Shown here piece by piece: positions 16,732 through 25,650 of a DNA stretch of 64,000 nt. A program made the position numbers and the translations under genes. The stretch comes from Leptospira sp. GIMC2001 (GTDB taxonomy: Bacteria; Spirochaetota; Leptospiria; Leptospirales; Leptospiraceae), in the NCBI RefSeq assembly GCF_028462125.1, contig NZ_CP115468.1, positions 1,082,001 through 1,146,000 on the forward strand. Reading direction: 5' to 3'. Each line of letters begins with the position of its first letter. The first letter of the stretch is position 1. A model generated the notes under the pieces. It was not told the DNA's origin. It was given only the letters and a program-made list of their open reading frames with translations, and did no database searches.

Positions 16732-19020
16732 ATGGTCGCGAGCTTTGAGGGTATACTTTTTGATCTCTATGATTTGGAAGGCAATATTACTCTTTGGATC
16801 CAAGGCGAGGATGAGCTTCGGTGTTTCCAGGATGTTTACTACCCATCCTTCTATATTTCGGGAAGTGAGGCTTACGAGAAGAAATTTATTGCTCGCCTAA
16901 TTGAGCTCAACTCACTGCGATCTCGACCTAAGCGAGTTGATAAGTTGGATTTTTACAAAAATGAGATTCGATCCGTTCTAGAGATCCATCTTTCCAGACC
17001 ATCTGTCCTCAAGCGAATCTATCAGAAGCTCTATGCCTTCTACGAGAAATTGGATATCTACCATTCGGATATTGATATCACGACATCCTATCTCTATTCT
17101 AAGGGACTTTTTCCTCTGGCAAAAGTTCGCGTGCTACATGAAGGCTCCCGCATCAAAGAAATTGTATCACTTACAAATATTCAGGATTACGAATATACTG
17201 TTCCGAATTTTCGCATTCTACAACTCAGCTTCAAAACCAATCATCGAATCGGTTATTCGAAGTCCAATCCTCTGGTTTTTTCCAATTCACAAGGATACAA
17301 CGAAGAAGTCTTTCGTCCTGATCCAAGAGATTTACTCGGTCGCATCAATGAGATTCTTCGCGAAAAGGATCCCGATATAATTCTTAGCTCTTTTGGAGAT
17401 CAAGCGATTTTTCCATTTTTGTTTCAAATGTCTCAGAGCTATGGAATCAAGCTTCTTTTTGACAGAGATCCTTACGCAATCACAAGAAAAATCCAGACTC
17501 TAGGTACGAGTTTCGAATCATACGGTCAGACTATCTACAGAGCACCTAACTATCCTTTGTTTGGTAGATTGCATATCGACGTGTCCAATTCTTTTGTCTA
17601 TAAAGAATCCTTTATCAATGGTGTAATCGAGCTTGCACGACTCAGCCGAATTCCTATTCAGAAAATGGCACGTTCCAGCACGGGAACAGCTCTCACAAAT
17701 ATTGAAATGGATGTTGCCCTGCGTAAGAATTATCTCGTGCCTTGGCAGAAGTCAGCTCTTGAGAGACCTAAGTCTGCATACGAATTGATACGAGTCGATA
17801 AGGGTGGACTCGTATGTCTGCCCGATACAAGTTATGGTTCTCTGTTACAAAATGTAACACAACTTGACTTTGCTCAGATGTATCCCTCTATCATGGCCAA
17901 TTACAATATTAGTCCCGAAACTGTCAATTGTCCATGTTGTACTGTTGAGGAAGCAGAATTCCTGATTCCTGGGACGAGCTTTCATGTATGCGCTAAGAGG
18001 CGAGGTGTTGTCTCAGAAGCTCTCGATAAACTACTTGTTAGACGAAAATACTATAAAGAACAGATTGAACGCAAATCACCCAATGCAGAAATTTATGAAG
18101 CAAGACAGAATTCGCTAAAGTGGATGTTTGTTACAAGTTTTGGTTATCTCGGTTATAGAAATGCTAAGTTTGGTAGAATCGAAAGTCATGAAGCAGTCAC
18201 AGCCATCGGGCGAGAAGTTCTTCTCTTAGCAAAAGAGATGGCAGAGGATGCGGGCTATACTTTTTTGCACGCGATCACAGATTCTATTTTTATTGTTAAA
18301 CCAAATGAAGAGAAATTTTCAAAAGAAGAGCTTTCTACTCTTTGCAAAAATATCGGCGAACGAACCAAGATCCAACTCAAAGTAGAAGGAATCTATGATT
18401 GGTTGGTATTTCCTGCATCCAAAATCGATTCCAAAATTGGCGTGGTCAATCGTTATCTCGGTAAATTTGCATCAGGTGAGCTCAAAATTCGTGGAATCTT
18501 TCTTCGCAGAAAAGATATTCCCAATTTTGTCAAAAACTTTCAAGCAGATGTTTTGGAAATCATGGGAACATGCAGCACCAAGGATGAATTGATAGCAAAG
18601 CGCGATCTAATTGATACGGTTTATCATCACTACGAGAACGAACTGCAGAGCAATCGCGTAGCACTAGCTGATCTATTCTTAAAGAGAACAATTACGAAAT
18701 CACCAGACAAATATAAAGCGAACAATTCGTCCACAATCTCACTCGCTGCTCTCTTAGATGAAAATATTACTGTCCAAGCAGGTGAAAAGATCAAGTATTT
18801 AGTTCTTCAAGGCTACCGAAAAAAGAGAGAGTATATTCCCGAAGAAGTCGCTCTTCGTCTAGCAGATACTAGATCACTTTCCATTCACAAAGAATTCTAC
18901 CGCGATATGTTGGTTCAAGCACTAGAAGAAGTTACGGAGCATTTATTTACATGGCAGTATTTCCGAAGTCTTAGAGAGAGACAGCATCTCTTGCCTTTTG
19001 TAACTGAGCTCCTTTGTTAG
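16732..19020 (+). CDS. Divergent family B DNA polymerase, probably without proofreading
   Basis: A 762-residue family B polymerase homologue, similar in size to PolB. Polymerase motif A is intact (LDFAQMYPSIM, Asp379). Motif B is changed: KWMFVTSFGYLGY at 463-475 has Val where the usual KxxxNSxYG has Asn, and Phe for Tyr. Motif C is HAITDS at 513-518, so the second Asp (517) is kept but the first is Ile. In the exonuclease domain, the DxE of Exo I is replaced around ILQLSFK at 162-168. Four cysteines (400, 402, 403, 420) between motif A and the fingers could bind zinc. These traits recall the archaeal/bacterial PolB2 group. I infer a damage-tolerance polymerase rather than a replicase. No strong ribosome binding site precedes the ATG. 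Confidence 0.9.
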   Translation: MVASFEGILFDLYDLEGNITLWIQGEDELRCFQDVYYPSFYISGSEAYEKKFIARLIELNSLRSRPKRVDKLDFYKNEIRSVLEIHLSRPSVLKRIYQKLYAFYEKLDIYHSDIDITTSYLYSKGLFPLAKVRVLHEGSRIKEIVSLTNIQDYEYTVPNFRILQLSFKTNHRIGYSKSNPLVFSNSQGYNEEVFRPDPRDLLGRINEILREKDPDIILSSFGDQAIFPFLFQMSQSYGIKLLFDRDPYAITRKIQTLGTSFESYGQTIYRAPNYPLFGRLHIDVSNSFVYKESFINGVIELARLSRIPIQKMARSSTGTALTNIEMDVALRKNYLVPWQKSALERPKSAYELIRVDKGGLVCLPDTSYGSLLQNVTQLDFAQMYPSIMANYNISPETVNCPCCTVEEAEFLIPGTSFHVCAKRRGVVSEALDKLLVRRKYYKEQIERKSPNAEIYEARQNSLKWMFVTSFGYLGYRNAKFGRIESHEAVTAIGREVLLLAKEMAEDAGYTFLHAITDSIFIVKPNEEKFSKEELSTLCKNIGERTKIQLKVEGIYDWLVFPASKIDSKIGVVNRYLGKFASGELKIRGIFLRRKDIPNFVKNFQADVLEIMGTCSTKDELIAKRDLIDTVYHHYENELQSNRVALADLFLKRTITKSPDKYKANNSSTISLAALLDENITVQAGEKIKYLVLQGYRKKREYIPEEVALRLADTRSLSIHKEFYRDMLVQALEEVTEHLFTWQYFRSLRERQHLLPFVTELLC

Positions 19021-19410
19021 CTCCGTGGCTCTGCCTGTCCAGCATAACTTTCCGAAGGAAATTCTGCTGTGCTGTGGTGTGAGAAAAAATAAGAATAACT
19101 TACCGCAAAGATTACGACGACCGCACGAAGTTTACAAAGTATTTTGTTGATGTAGAGAAAAGTTTATAGATAGCAACCTTGTGCGAAGTGGCTCCTTCGT
19201 TACGGCTTTGGTATACCGAACTGGCCACTGGACGGAACGAAGGAAGTCACGTAGCTACCGCAAAGATTACTGAGGTCAGCACAAAGTGCACAAAGGGATT
19301 CGATGAAATTCGCATCCGAATCTAATCTGGCTTCTCGGATGCTTAAGCTGCAAAAAATCGCATTTAGAGCATAGCATATAAACTTTGACATTTACAATAA
19401 ATATAAATCA
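19021..19410. other. Intergenic region filled by a dispersed repeat
   Basis: About 390 bases between the polymerase stop and the minus-strand gene ending at 19411. Most of it (19034-19295) is a copy of a repeat also found at 27645-27943. The minus-strand frame at 19200-19391 lies mostly in the repeat and is not considered a gene. Confidence 0.7.
19034..19295. repeat. Dispersed intergenic repeat, copy A
   Basis: About 260 bases closely matching 27685-27943. It includes an imperfect hairpin (CAGCATAACTTTCC then GGAAATTCTGCTG), an identical central stretch of over 30 bases around 19140-19173, and a second hairpin with arms CCTTCGTT and AACGAAGG. Flanks carry CACAAAG-like words typical of short repeats in many bacteria. 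No transposase frame is present. Confidence 0.85.
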
Positions 19411-19767
19411 TTAAATACCCTCTATCTTAATGTTTTTTAAATTCATACATACAGTTTGCAATGGTTTGAATGATGCGTTTTGCCATTCGACTATCTTATT
19501 AAAATGAATAGTAACTTTTATATCATTCGTTGAGCAAGATTTGATTAACTTAATAATTGGAGGAACAGTTGAAGAATTCATAAATTCCAATTTTGTATAA
19601 TCAATTACTAAGTTTTTTCCTTGAATATTGCTTATGAAATTTTCTAAGTAAGGATTAAGATATTCTGCTGGATTTCTTGACTCGCTTCGCCCTAGCCATT
19701 GCATCATCACTGAATCACCTTGTGCTGAAATTTTAATTTCAAAATTTTCGATTTTTAAGTTATCCAT
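19411..19767 (-). CDS. STAS-like slr1659-type regulator
   Basis: A 118-residue protein with a STAS/anti-anti-sigma-like layout: the strand-helix core NLVIDYTKLEFMNSSTVPP contains the position where anti-anti-sigma factors carry a phosphorylatable Ser, with Ser-Ser-Thr present here. This, together with its neighbour, matches the slr1659-type regulators that travel with slr1658-type ATPases. It starts two bases downstream of the ATPase-like gene and belongs to the partner-switching operon with the kinase/phosphatase at 20252. Family naming is from memory. Confidence 0.75.
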   Translation of the reverse strand: MDNLKIENFEIKISAQGDSVMMQWLGRSESRNPAEYLNPYLENFISNIQGKNLVIDYTKLEFMNSSTVPPIIKLIKSCSTNDIKVTIHFNKIVEWQNASFKPLQTVCMNLKNIKIEGI

Positions 19768-19769
19768 TT

Positions 19770-20246
19770 TTATACTCCTATTTTTTTTGTAGCAATCATT
19801 TCTAAAGTTTGGTTGCTATAATTGTAATCTAAATCATATCCACCTTCACTAATAATTCTATACAAACCCAAATGACTTCCAGACTGTGCTGGATCTTCCA
19901 TTATTTCTTGTAATCTTTCTATATAAAGCATTCGAGCGTTATCTGTATTCTTGATCTTTTTCATCATGAAAATCAAATCATCAACTGAGTCATTTGCATT
20001 GACTCCATTCTTGACTTTCACCATTAATTTGTTCGTTCCTAAGTCGAATTCAAATCCCACTTGGGAAATGTTCTCGTTTGCAACTCCGTATTTAATTGCA
20101 TTTTCTAGTAGCTCTGAAGCTGTCATTACTGCAAAATCAATCTCTCCTTGATTTAAACCTGCCATTGCAATTCTAATTTTATCTTTGATTTCGCTGATTA
20201 TTGACCACATTGGTGCAATCTCAATCTGTAATTTTGTACTCATCAT
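19770..20246 (-). CDS. GHKL ATPase-like anti-sigma-type regulator (slr1658-type)
   Basis: A 158-residue protein with an HATPase-like N box, SELLENAIKYG at about residues 44-54, and a later GSHLGLYRII segment that resembles the nucleotide lid of GHKL ATPases. Size and neighbours fit slr1658-type regulators, which resemble RsbW-type anti-sigma kinases. It lies five bases from the large kinase/SpoIIE gene and two bases from the STAS-like gene. I infer that it phosphorylates or sequesters the STAS-like protein, with the SpoIIE domain reversing this. Confidence 0.78.
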   Translation of the reverse strand: MMSTKLQIEIAPMWSIISEIKDKIRIAMAGLNQGEIDFAVMTASELLENAIKYGVANENISQVGFEFDLGTNKLMVKVKNGVNANDSVDDLIFMMKKIKNTDNARMLYIERLQEIMEDPAQSGSHLGLYRIISEGGYDLDYNYSNQTLEMIATKKIGV

Positions 20247-20251
20247 TCCTC

Positions 20252-23200
20252 TTAGCCTTTCGTTTTCTTTAAAATTAACATTGTCACATCATCGGGCGTT
20301 TCATAGCCTTTGAGTGATTCTAATACAGCATCTCTAACTTCCTCAAGTGAATTAGAACCATTTGTTCGGATAATAGCAGATAGACGATCAAATCCGAATA
20401 GCTCATAGTTATCTTTAGTTGCTTCAGTGACTCCATCAGTATATAGAAATAATAGATCACCTTCACTCAATGAAGCCTCTCGTTCCTTTAAAAAAGGAGC
20501 AATGTCGTCCTCCATCCCAAGCCAAAAGCCATTGCTCTCCAACCTCTCTATCGTAGCTGTATTCTTTCGATAGACAATGGAATCCAAATGTGCTCCCGAA
20601 TATTTCACTCTGCCATTAGCTTCAACTTCAATAAGTTGCATGGTCATATATTTTTCTTCTTTTAGTTTGGCAATGTTACTTGTTAAGGTTTGATTTGCCT
20701 TTGTTAAAATAAGCGATGTATTGCTTTCTTTGTCATTTCGAATGATTGTATGAAGTGTGGTCTGAGCCATCATCATGATCAAACCAGAAGTGACTCCATG
20801 TCCAGATACGTCCCCAATAACTGCGAATTGTCTCTCCCCATCGCCGAGTATTGTATCATAATAGTCACCACCAACTTCATCGGCTGTTTTCATATAGCCT
20901 AATACTTCATAACCTTTTAGTTCTGCTTTTTCGGGAAGTAATGATGTTTGTATTTTTTGTGCTAACTCCATTTCAGTTTGAATTCTGGATCTTTCTGCAG
21001 TAACCTCTTGAACATTCAAATACAACTTTGCATTCTCAATAGAAATTGCAGCCTGTGAAGCAATCAATTGAAGAGTCTCGGCATGCTTTGCTGTAAAAAC
21101 ACCTGCACTTCTATTATTTTCCATATAGACTAAACCTATCATTTCAGACTTATGAAAGATTGGCATAACTAAGATCGAAATCGGTTGATTCTTGATTATA
21201 TATTCATCTTTTTGGAATTTTGGATCTCTAAGTGCTTCATCGACAACGATTAGTTTTCTGGTTCGAATAGATAGGTTAACGATTGACATTGGAATCTTGG
21301 AACTTGATTCTAAATTTTCATTTTGCAAGACGTTGATCTTTCCATCTATATAAGATGATTGTATTTTGAATGATTCTTCTTCCTTCAGTATGAAATAACC
21401 TTTCTCGGCTCCTGCATTTTCTACGAGTATGGATGTTACTCGAGCTAACAGTTTATCTAGCTGAATCTCCTCAGCAATCGCATTAGATGACTTTAATACA
21501 GAATAAAAATCTAAATTGGAAGGATCGATACGTTTTGATTCAATTACGGTGGCTCGACCCAACTTAGATTCTTCTTCTGAATTTGTATTGAGTCGTTGTG
21601 TTACTTCTTTTTTTCTATCAATTAGATCTGGATATTTCTCCTCTAATTGATTAACTTTTGCATTCGCTCCCCATTTTGAATACAAGGCGATTGCTTCTCG
21701 TAAATGCAATTTTGCATATTGCTTTTTCCCATTTGCTAATGAGAATTCACATGCCAATTCATTTGCTAGTGCTTCTTCATTTGTAAATTCATTTTCTTTG
21801 GCTAGCGCTATAGCTTCTTCAAATTTAGTTTCAATAGCATCTCGTGAACCTTTTTTATAGATCAATAATCTTGCTTCGATTATTCTCCAACGGTGTAGGT
21901 AATTCATGGGTGCATCTATGGACCATCGCTCTAGTTCTTTGCAATTTACCTTTATGATTTTCTTCATCTGTTGGACCGTAAATTCTTTAACAGGACTTTT
22001 GTTATCTAATGCTTCTAACATCGCAAGGGTTGTGAAGAACCAGACATTGTTGTTTATAGGATAACCAACCATGGCATCCTTGTGTTTTACAAAAACTGAA
22101 TAAGTATAAAGAACTAATTCATGGTTGCATATACGACCGAAATAATCTAGTCCAAGTGCTGATACAACTGCAATATCAAAACTATTCAAAGATTCAATCC
22201 TGATCTTAAGTTGGTCTTCCCATTCGGTTCGTTCTAATATTGAGTCAGAATATTTTTTTTCTCCCAATCGCTTAACCATTGAGTTAGCAAAAGTTAAAAG
22301 TACAGAATCAACACTTCCCAAATTCAAGTGTGCGGAACGCTTTAGTTGGTTTACCGTTTCTGTGTAAAGTGATTGCAATTCGGTAGAACTGCAATATTTG
22401 ATAAGAAAAATAAGCCAGATAGAATAGCCAACCTCAGGTAAATATCCTTGGCTAAGTGAAGTGGAGAGCATATCTTGCAAAGACGGTAAGCTATTTCTAA
22501 AATGCTCTTTTCTATGTCTGATCCCAAATTCTATTGGAGTGATATGAAGGGTATACTTTACTTTTAACTTTTCAAGAATAGCATTCGCAAGCATAGCATA
22601 TTCGTAGCCAATATTTGATTTCGAAAGTACTGCTGTTTGAATGAGTCCATAGCACGATATGCATGTCGCTGAATCGACAATGTATCCATTTTTCAATGCA
22701 AATCTCATACTGAAAAAAACTAAAAGCGGAAATAGATTCGGAGATAAGAAAAAGACAGACGGGATTATATTTAAAACAACCTTAATAATTAAAATGGACT
22801 CTTTATCCGTCATCACGGGAAGGTTAATTAAATCTTTAATCTCCCAATTATTCTTTTTTAATATTCGACCGATCGCAATTTGCGTTTTCAATAGATTAAA
22901 TAAAATGATAGCCGGAGATGGATTTCTAGGCAGAGATATTTTGAATTGCTTTAGAATGGATAAACCTAGATCAATTGCATTTCCGAATTCAGCGACACTT
23001 GAATAATACAATATCAAATTCAACTCGCTCGGAATAACATCGACTATGCTTTTTGCATTTTCTTTGATTGCTGAATGGTTAGAGAGCAAATACTCTTTGT
23101 TTCCCAACACGTAACCAATCTCTACAGCAAACTCTGATACTTTTAATGATAGATCGTATTGGGTTTTCCAAGAATCCATAGAAAATAGCGAGAGACTAAT

Positions 23201-25498
23201 GTCAATAAACCTCTTTGCAACATCGTAGGCATTCGATGCTTGTACTTTCTTTGCCGCTTCCAGATTCAACTCAAGCAATTGCATCTTTTCCGCTTTTGAT
23301 TCAATCAAATCTCGACCCATATTCAATTGCGTTACTATTTCGAGGATACTATCTTTTAACTTATCTGTTGTCGTCTGGCTTAGTAATAATTGCCCGACTC
23401 TTAGATGAGTGGACAATTTATCTGATTCGGGAATTAAGTTGTAAGCAGCTTGTTGAACACGGTCATGCAAAAATTTGAACTCACATTCGGAAAATTGAAT
23501 CCCTTCTTTCATTCCTGATCGAATATGTTTGTAATTTTCATTTAAAGGTATAATCAAACCTTCTTTAATAGACTCCCATAAATCGTCCAGAGTGGGAGCA
23601 GCTTCTTTGTCATGAATGATCGAAAGAAATTCCAAATCAAATTGATTCCCAATAACAGAAGATAATTGTAATACACGTTGAGCCTCTTTACTCAACTTTT
23701 GTATTTTGAAAGTCATAAGTTCGATTAAGTTCTCGCTGACTTGCATCATCTCGATATTTTTTAGATTGTATTTCCATTCTTGACTATCATGGTCAAATTG
23801 AAGATGGCCTTCCTCATACATGGAAAGTAAAAATTGATTAATAAAAAAAGCATTCCCGTTAGTACGATTCACTAGAAGCGAAGATAGTTCACTTATAGAA
23901 CTCGGTTTAGTTTTCAATGATTCTACAAGTATATTCTCAACATCCTTTGTAGTAAGGTTTTCCAATTTGAGATCAATTATTTCAACATCAGACTTACGTA
24001 TCTCCTCAAGAGTTGATATTAAAGGATGGCTAGAGTCTACTTCGTTGGTTCGATAGGAGCCAATTGGTAGGAAATATTGGTTAGCTTCCGAAGATAATAA
24101 TGAAGCAAGTAAGTTGAGAGATGCAGTATCTGCCCATTGTAAATCGTCGATAAAAATAACCAATGGAAGTTCTTTTGTGCATATACTCTGAAAGAAATTT
24201 TGAAATGTTAAGTTGAATCGAGTTCGTGCTTCTTGAGTTCCTAACTCTTGAATGTCCGGTTGATTGGGAAGAAGCAATTCTAAATCAGGAATAATTTCAT
24301 AGAGAACCCTCGCATTGTTTCCTATGCCATCCATAATTCTGGTTCTCCACACTCCTAAAACTTCTTGATCTTCTAGCAGTAGATAATTGCAGAATTGATT
24401 GAACAACTGAGTTAAGGCATAGTAAGGAATGTTTTTCTGAAATTGATCAAATTTGCCGGATAAATATATACCATTTTTCTCTGTTATGGGTTTGTATATT
24501 TCCTGAACTAAAGAAGACTTACCCACTCCAGAAAATCCCGTTACCATGATTAGTTTACGTTTGTTATACTTTGAAACCTCTTCAAATGTTGAGAGTAATA
24601 AATGTATTTTTTCTTCTCGTCCATACAATTTTTGTGGGATTTGAAGCCTACCTGAATTGTCTTTTAATCCCAATGGAAAATTTGAGCTTTCTAGTTCTTT
24701 TAAATTCGCAAGACATTTCATTAAATCTTCTGCTAAACCAAAACCCGATTGATAGCGATTCTCTGCATTCTTTTCCAAAAGCTTCAAGACAATTTGAGAT
24801 AGAATAGTAGGAATATTTTTATTTACTTCCGAAGGTGATTTAGGTATAACTGCGATATGACCATGAATGATTTCCATTGGATCATTTGATTTAAATGGCA
24901 AAATTCCTGTCAGCATTTCATAAATTGTTATTCCTAAAGAATACAAATCTGTTCTATAATCTAAAATTCTATTCATTCTCCCTGATTGTTCGGGAGAAAT
25001 ATAAAGAAGACTACCTTCTAGCTCCTTAGGAGGGACTAGACTTTGAACATTTCGTGATACTTCAGTTGATATTCCAAAATCTATAATTTGAATTTTAAAA
25101 TCATTTTCGTTTAAAAGTATGTTGCCTGGATTGATATCTTTATGAACAATACCTTTGCTATGGAGCTCACCGAGTGTCTTAGCTATATTGATTCCTATCT
25201 TTAAAATCGAATCAATATCTAAATTAGCCTTCCTCATAAATTCAGATAATACTTCTCCACCAAAATCATGGAAGGCTAGATAAGTTTCTTCGGGATTCGA
25301 AACAAATTTTATAGGTTTGATTACACCAGCTATTTTTAACTTTTTTGTTAATTCGTATTCGTGGCGCAATTGAGAAACCACGGAAATTCGATTCCCGTTA
25401 GCTTTCTTGATAACTATGAGTTCTCCATTATCATTCGAATAGCGACTGATGGTTGTATTCTCATTTCTGTGAATTAATTTGAGTTCTTTGTATTTCAT
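20252..25498 (-). CDS. Ser/Thr kinase - AAA ATPase - GAF - SpoIIE phosphatase multidomain protein
   Basis: A 1748-residue signalling protein. Residues 1-265 are a eukaryotic-type kinase with Lys31 or Lys32 in the VIKK strand, the catalytic loop HKDINPGN (Asp121) and DFG at 141-143. A large AAA/STAND-type ATPase follows, with Walker A GFSGVGKSS near residue 320 and Walker B LVIFIDDLQWAD. A long helical repeat region occupies the middle. A GAF domain near 1340-1480 precedes a PP2C-type SpoIIE domain with DEVGGDYYD, GDVSGHGV and LYTDGVTEA, whose aspartates bind metal. No membrane segment is seen. It is the first gene of an operon with the two small partner-switch proteins and is probably the input module. 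Confidence 0.93.
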   Translation of the reverse strand: MKYKELKLIHRNENTTISRYSNDNGELIVIKKANGNRISVVSQLRHEYELTKKLKIAGVIKPIKFVSNPEETYLAFHDFGGEVLSEFMRKANLDIDSILKIGINIAKTLGELHSKGIVHKDINPGNILLNENDFKIQIIDFGISTEVSRNVQSLVPPKELEGSLLYISPEQSGRMNRILDYRTDLYSLGITIYEMLTGILPFKSNDPMEIIHGHIAVIPKSPSEVNKNIPTILSQIVLKLLEKNAENRYQSGFGLAEDLMKCLANLKELESSNFPLGLKDNSGRLQIPQKLYGREEKIHLLLSTFEEVSKYNKRKLIMVTGFSGVGKSSLVQEIYKPITEKNGIYLSGKFDQFQKNIPYYALTQLFNQFCNYLLLEDQEVLGVWRTRIMDGIGNNARVLYEIIPDLELLLPNQPDIQELGTQEARTRFNLTFQNFFQSICTKELPLVIFIDDLQWADTASLNLLASLLSSEANQYFLPIGSYRTNEVDSSHPLISTLEEIRKSDVEIIDLKLENLTTKDVENILVESLKTKPSSISELSSLLVNRTNGNAFFINQFLLSMYEEGHLQFDHDSQEWKYNLKNIEMMQVSENLIELMTFKIQKLSKEAQRVLQLSSVIGNQFDLEFLSIIHDKEAAPTLDDLWESIKEGLIIPLNENYKHIRSGMKEGIQFSECEFKFLHDRVQQAAYNLIPESDKLSTHLRVGQLLLSQTTTDKLKDSILEIVTQLNMGRDLIESKAEKMQLLELNLEAAKKVQASNAYDVAKRFIDISLSLFSMDSWKTQYDLSLKVSEFAVEIGYVLGNKEYLLSNHSAIKENAKSIVDVIPSELNLILYYSSVAEFGNAIDLGLSILKQFKISLPRNPSPAIILFNLLKTQIAIGRILKKNNWEIKDLINLPVMTDKESILIIKVVLNIIPSVFFLSPNLFPLLVFFSMRFALKNGYIVDSATCISCYGLIQTAVLSKSNIGYEYAMLANAILEKLKVKYTLHITPIEFGIRHRKEHFRNSLPSLQDMLSTSLSQGYLPEVGYSIWLIFLIKYCSSTELQSLYTETVNQLKRSAHLNLGSVDSVLLTFANSMVKRLGEKKYSDSILERTEWEDQLKIRIESLNSFDIAVVSALGLDYFGRICNHELVLYTYSVFVKHKDAMVGYPINNNVWFFTTLAMLEALDNKSPVKEFTVQQMKKIIKVNCKELERWSIDAPMNYLHRWRIIEARLLIYKKGSRDAIETKFEEAIALAKENEFTNEEALANELACEFSLANGKKQYAKLHLREAIALYSKWGANAKVNQLEEKYPDLIDRKKEVTQRLNTNSEEESKLGRATVIESKRIDPSNLDFYSVLKSSNAIAEEIQLDKLLARVTSILVENAGAEKGYFILKEEESFKIQSSYIDGKINVLQNENLESSSKIPMSIVNLSIRTRKLIVVDEALRDPKFQKDEYIIKNQPISILVMPIFHKSEMIGLVYMENNRSAGVFTAKHAETLQLIASQAAISIENAKLYLNVQEVTAERSRIQTEMELAQKIQTSLLPEKAELKGYEVLGYMKTADEVGGDYYDTILGDGERQFAVIGDVSGHGVTSGLIMMMAQTTLHTIIRNDKESNTSLILTKANQTLTSNIAKLKEEKYMTMQLIEVEANGRVKYSGAHLDSIVYRKNTATIERLESNGFWLGMEDDIAPFLKEREASLSEGDLLFLYTDGVTEATKDNYELFGFDRLSAIIRTNGSNSLEEVRDAVLESLKGYETPDDVTMLILKKTKG

Positions 25499-25650
25499 TG
25501 GTGACTTTTCTTCCCTGGTGTAACTTTTACAAAATAATTGCTTAAATAATATTGAATAAATGAATTAGATACTCTGTTGCCTCGAAAAAAACAAAGTTTT
25601 GTTAGTATATCTAAGGAAAATATCTAAAAAATTTATAATGACCTTTTTAT

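Noticed and set aside
19200..19391. Minus-strand open frame in the first repeat copy
   Set aside because: It lies mostly within the dispersed repeat and has no convincing start signal. The related copy does not keep the same frame as a gene.
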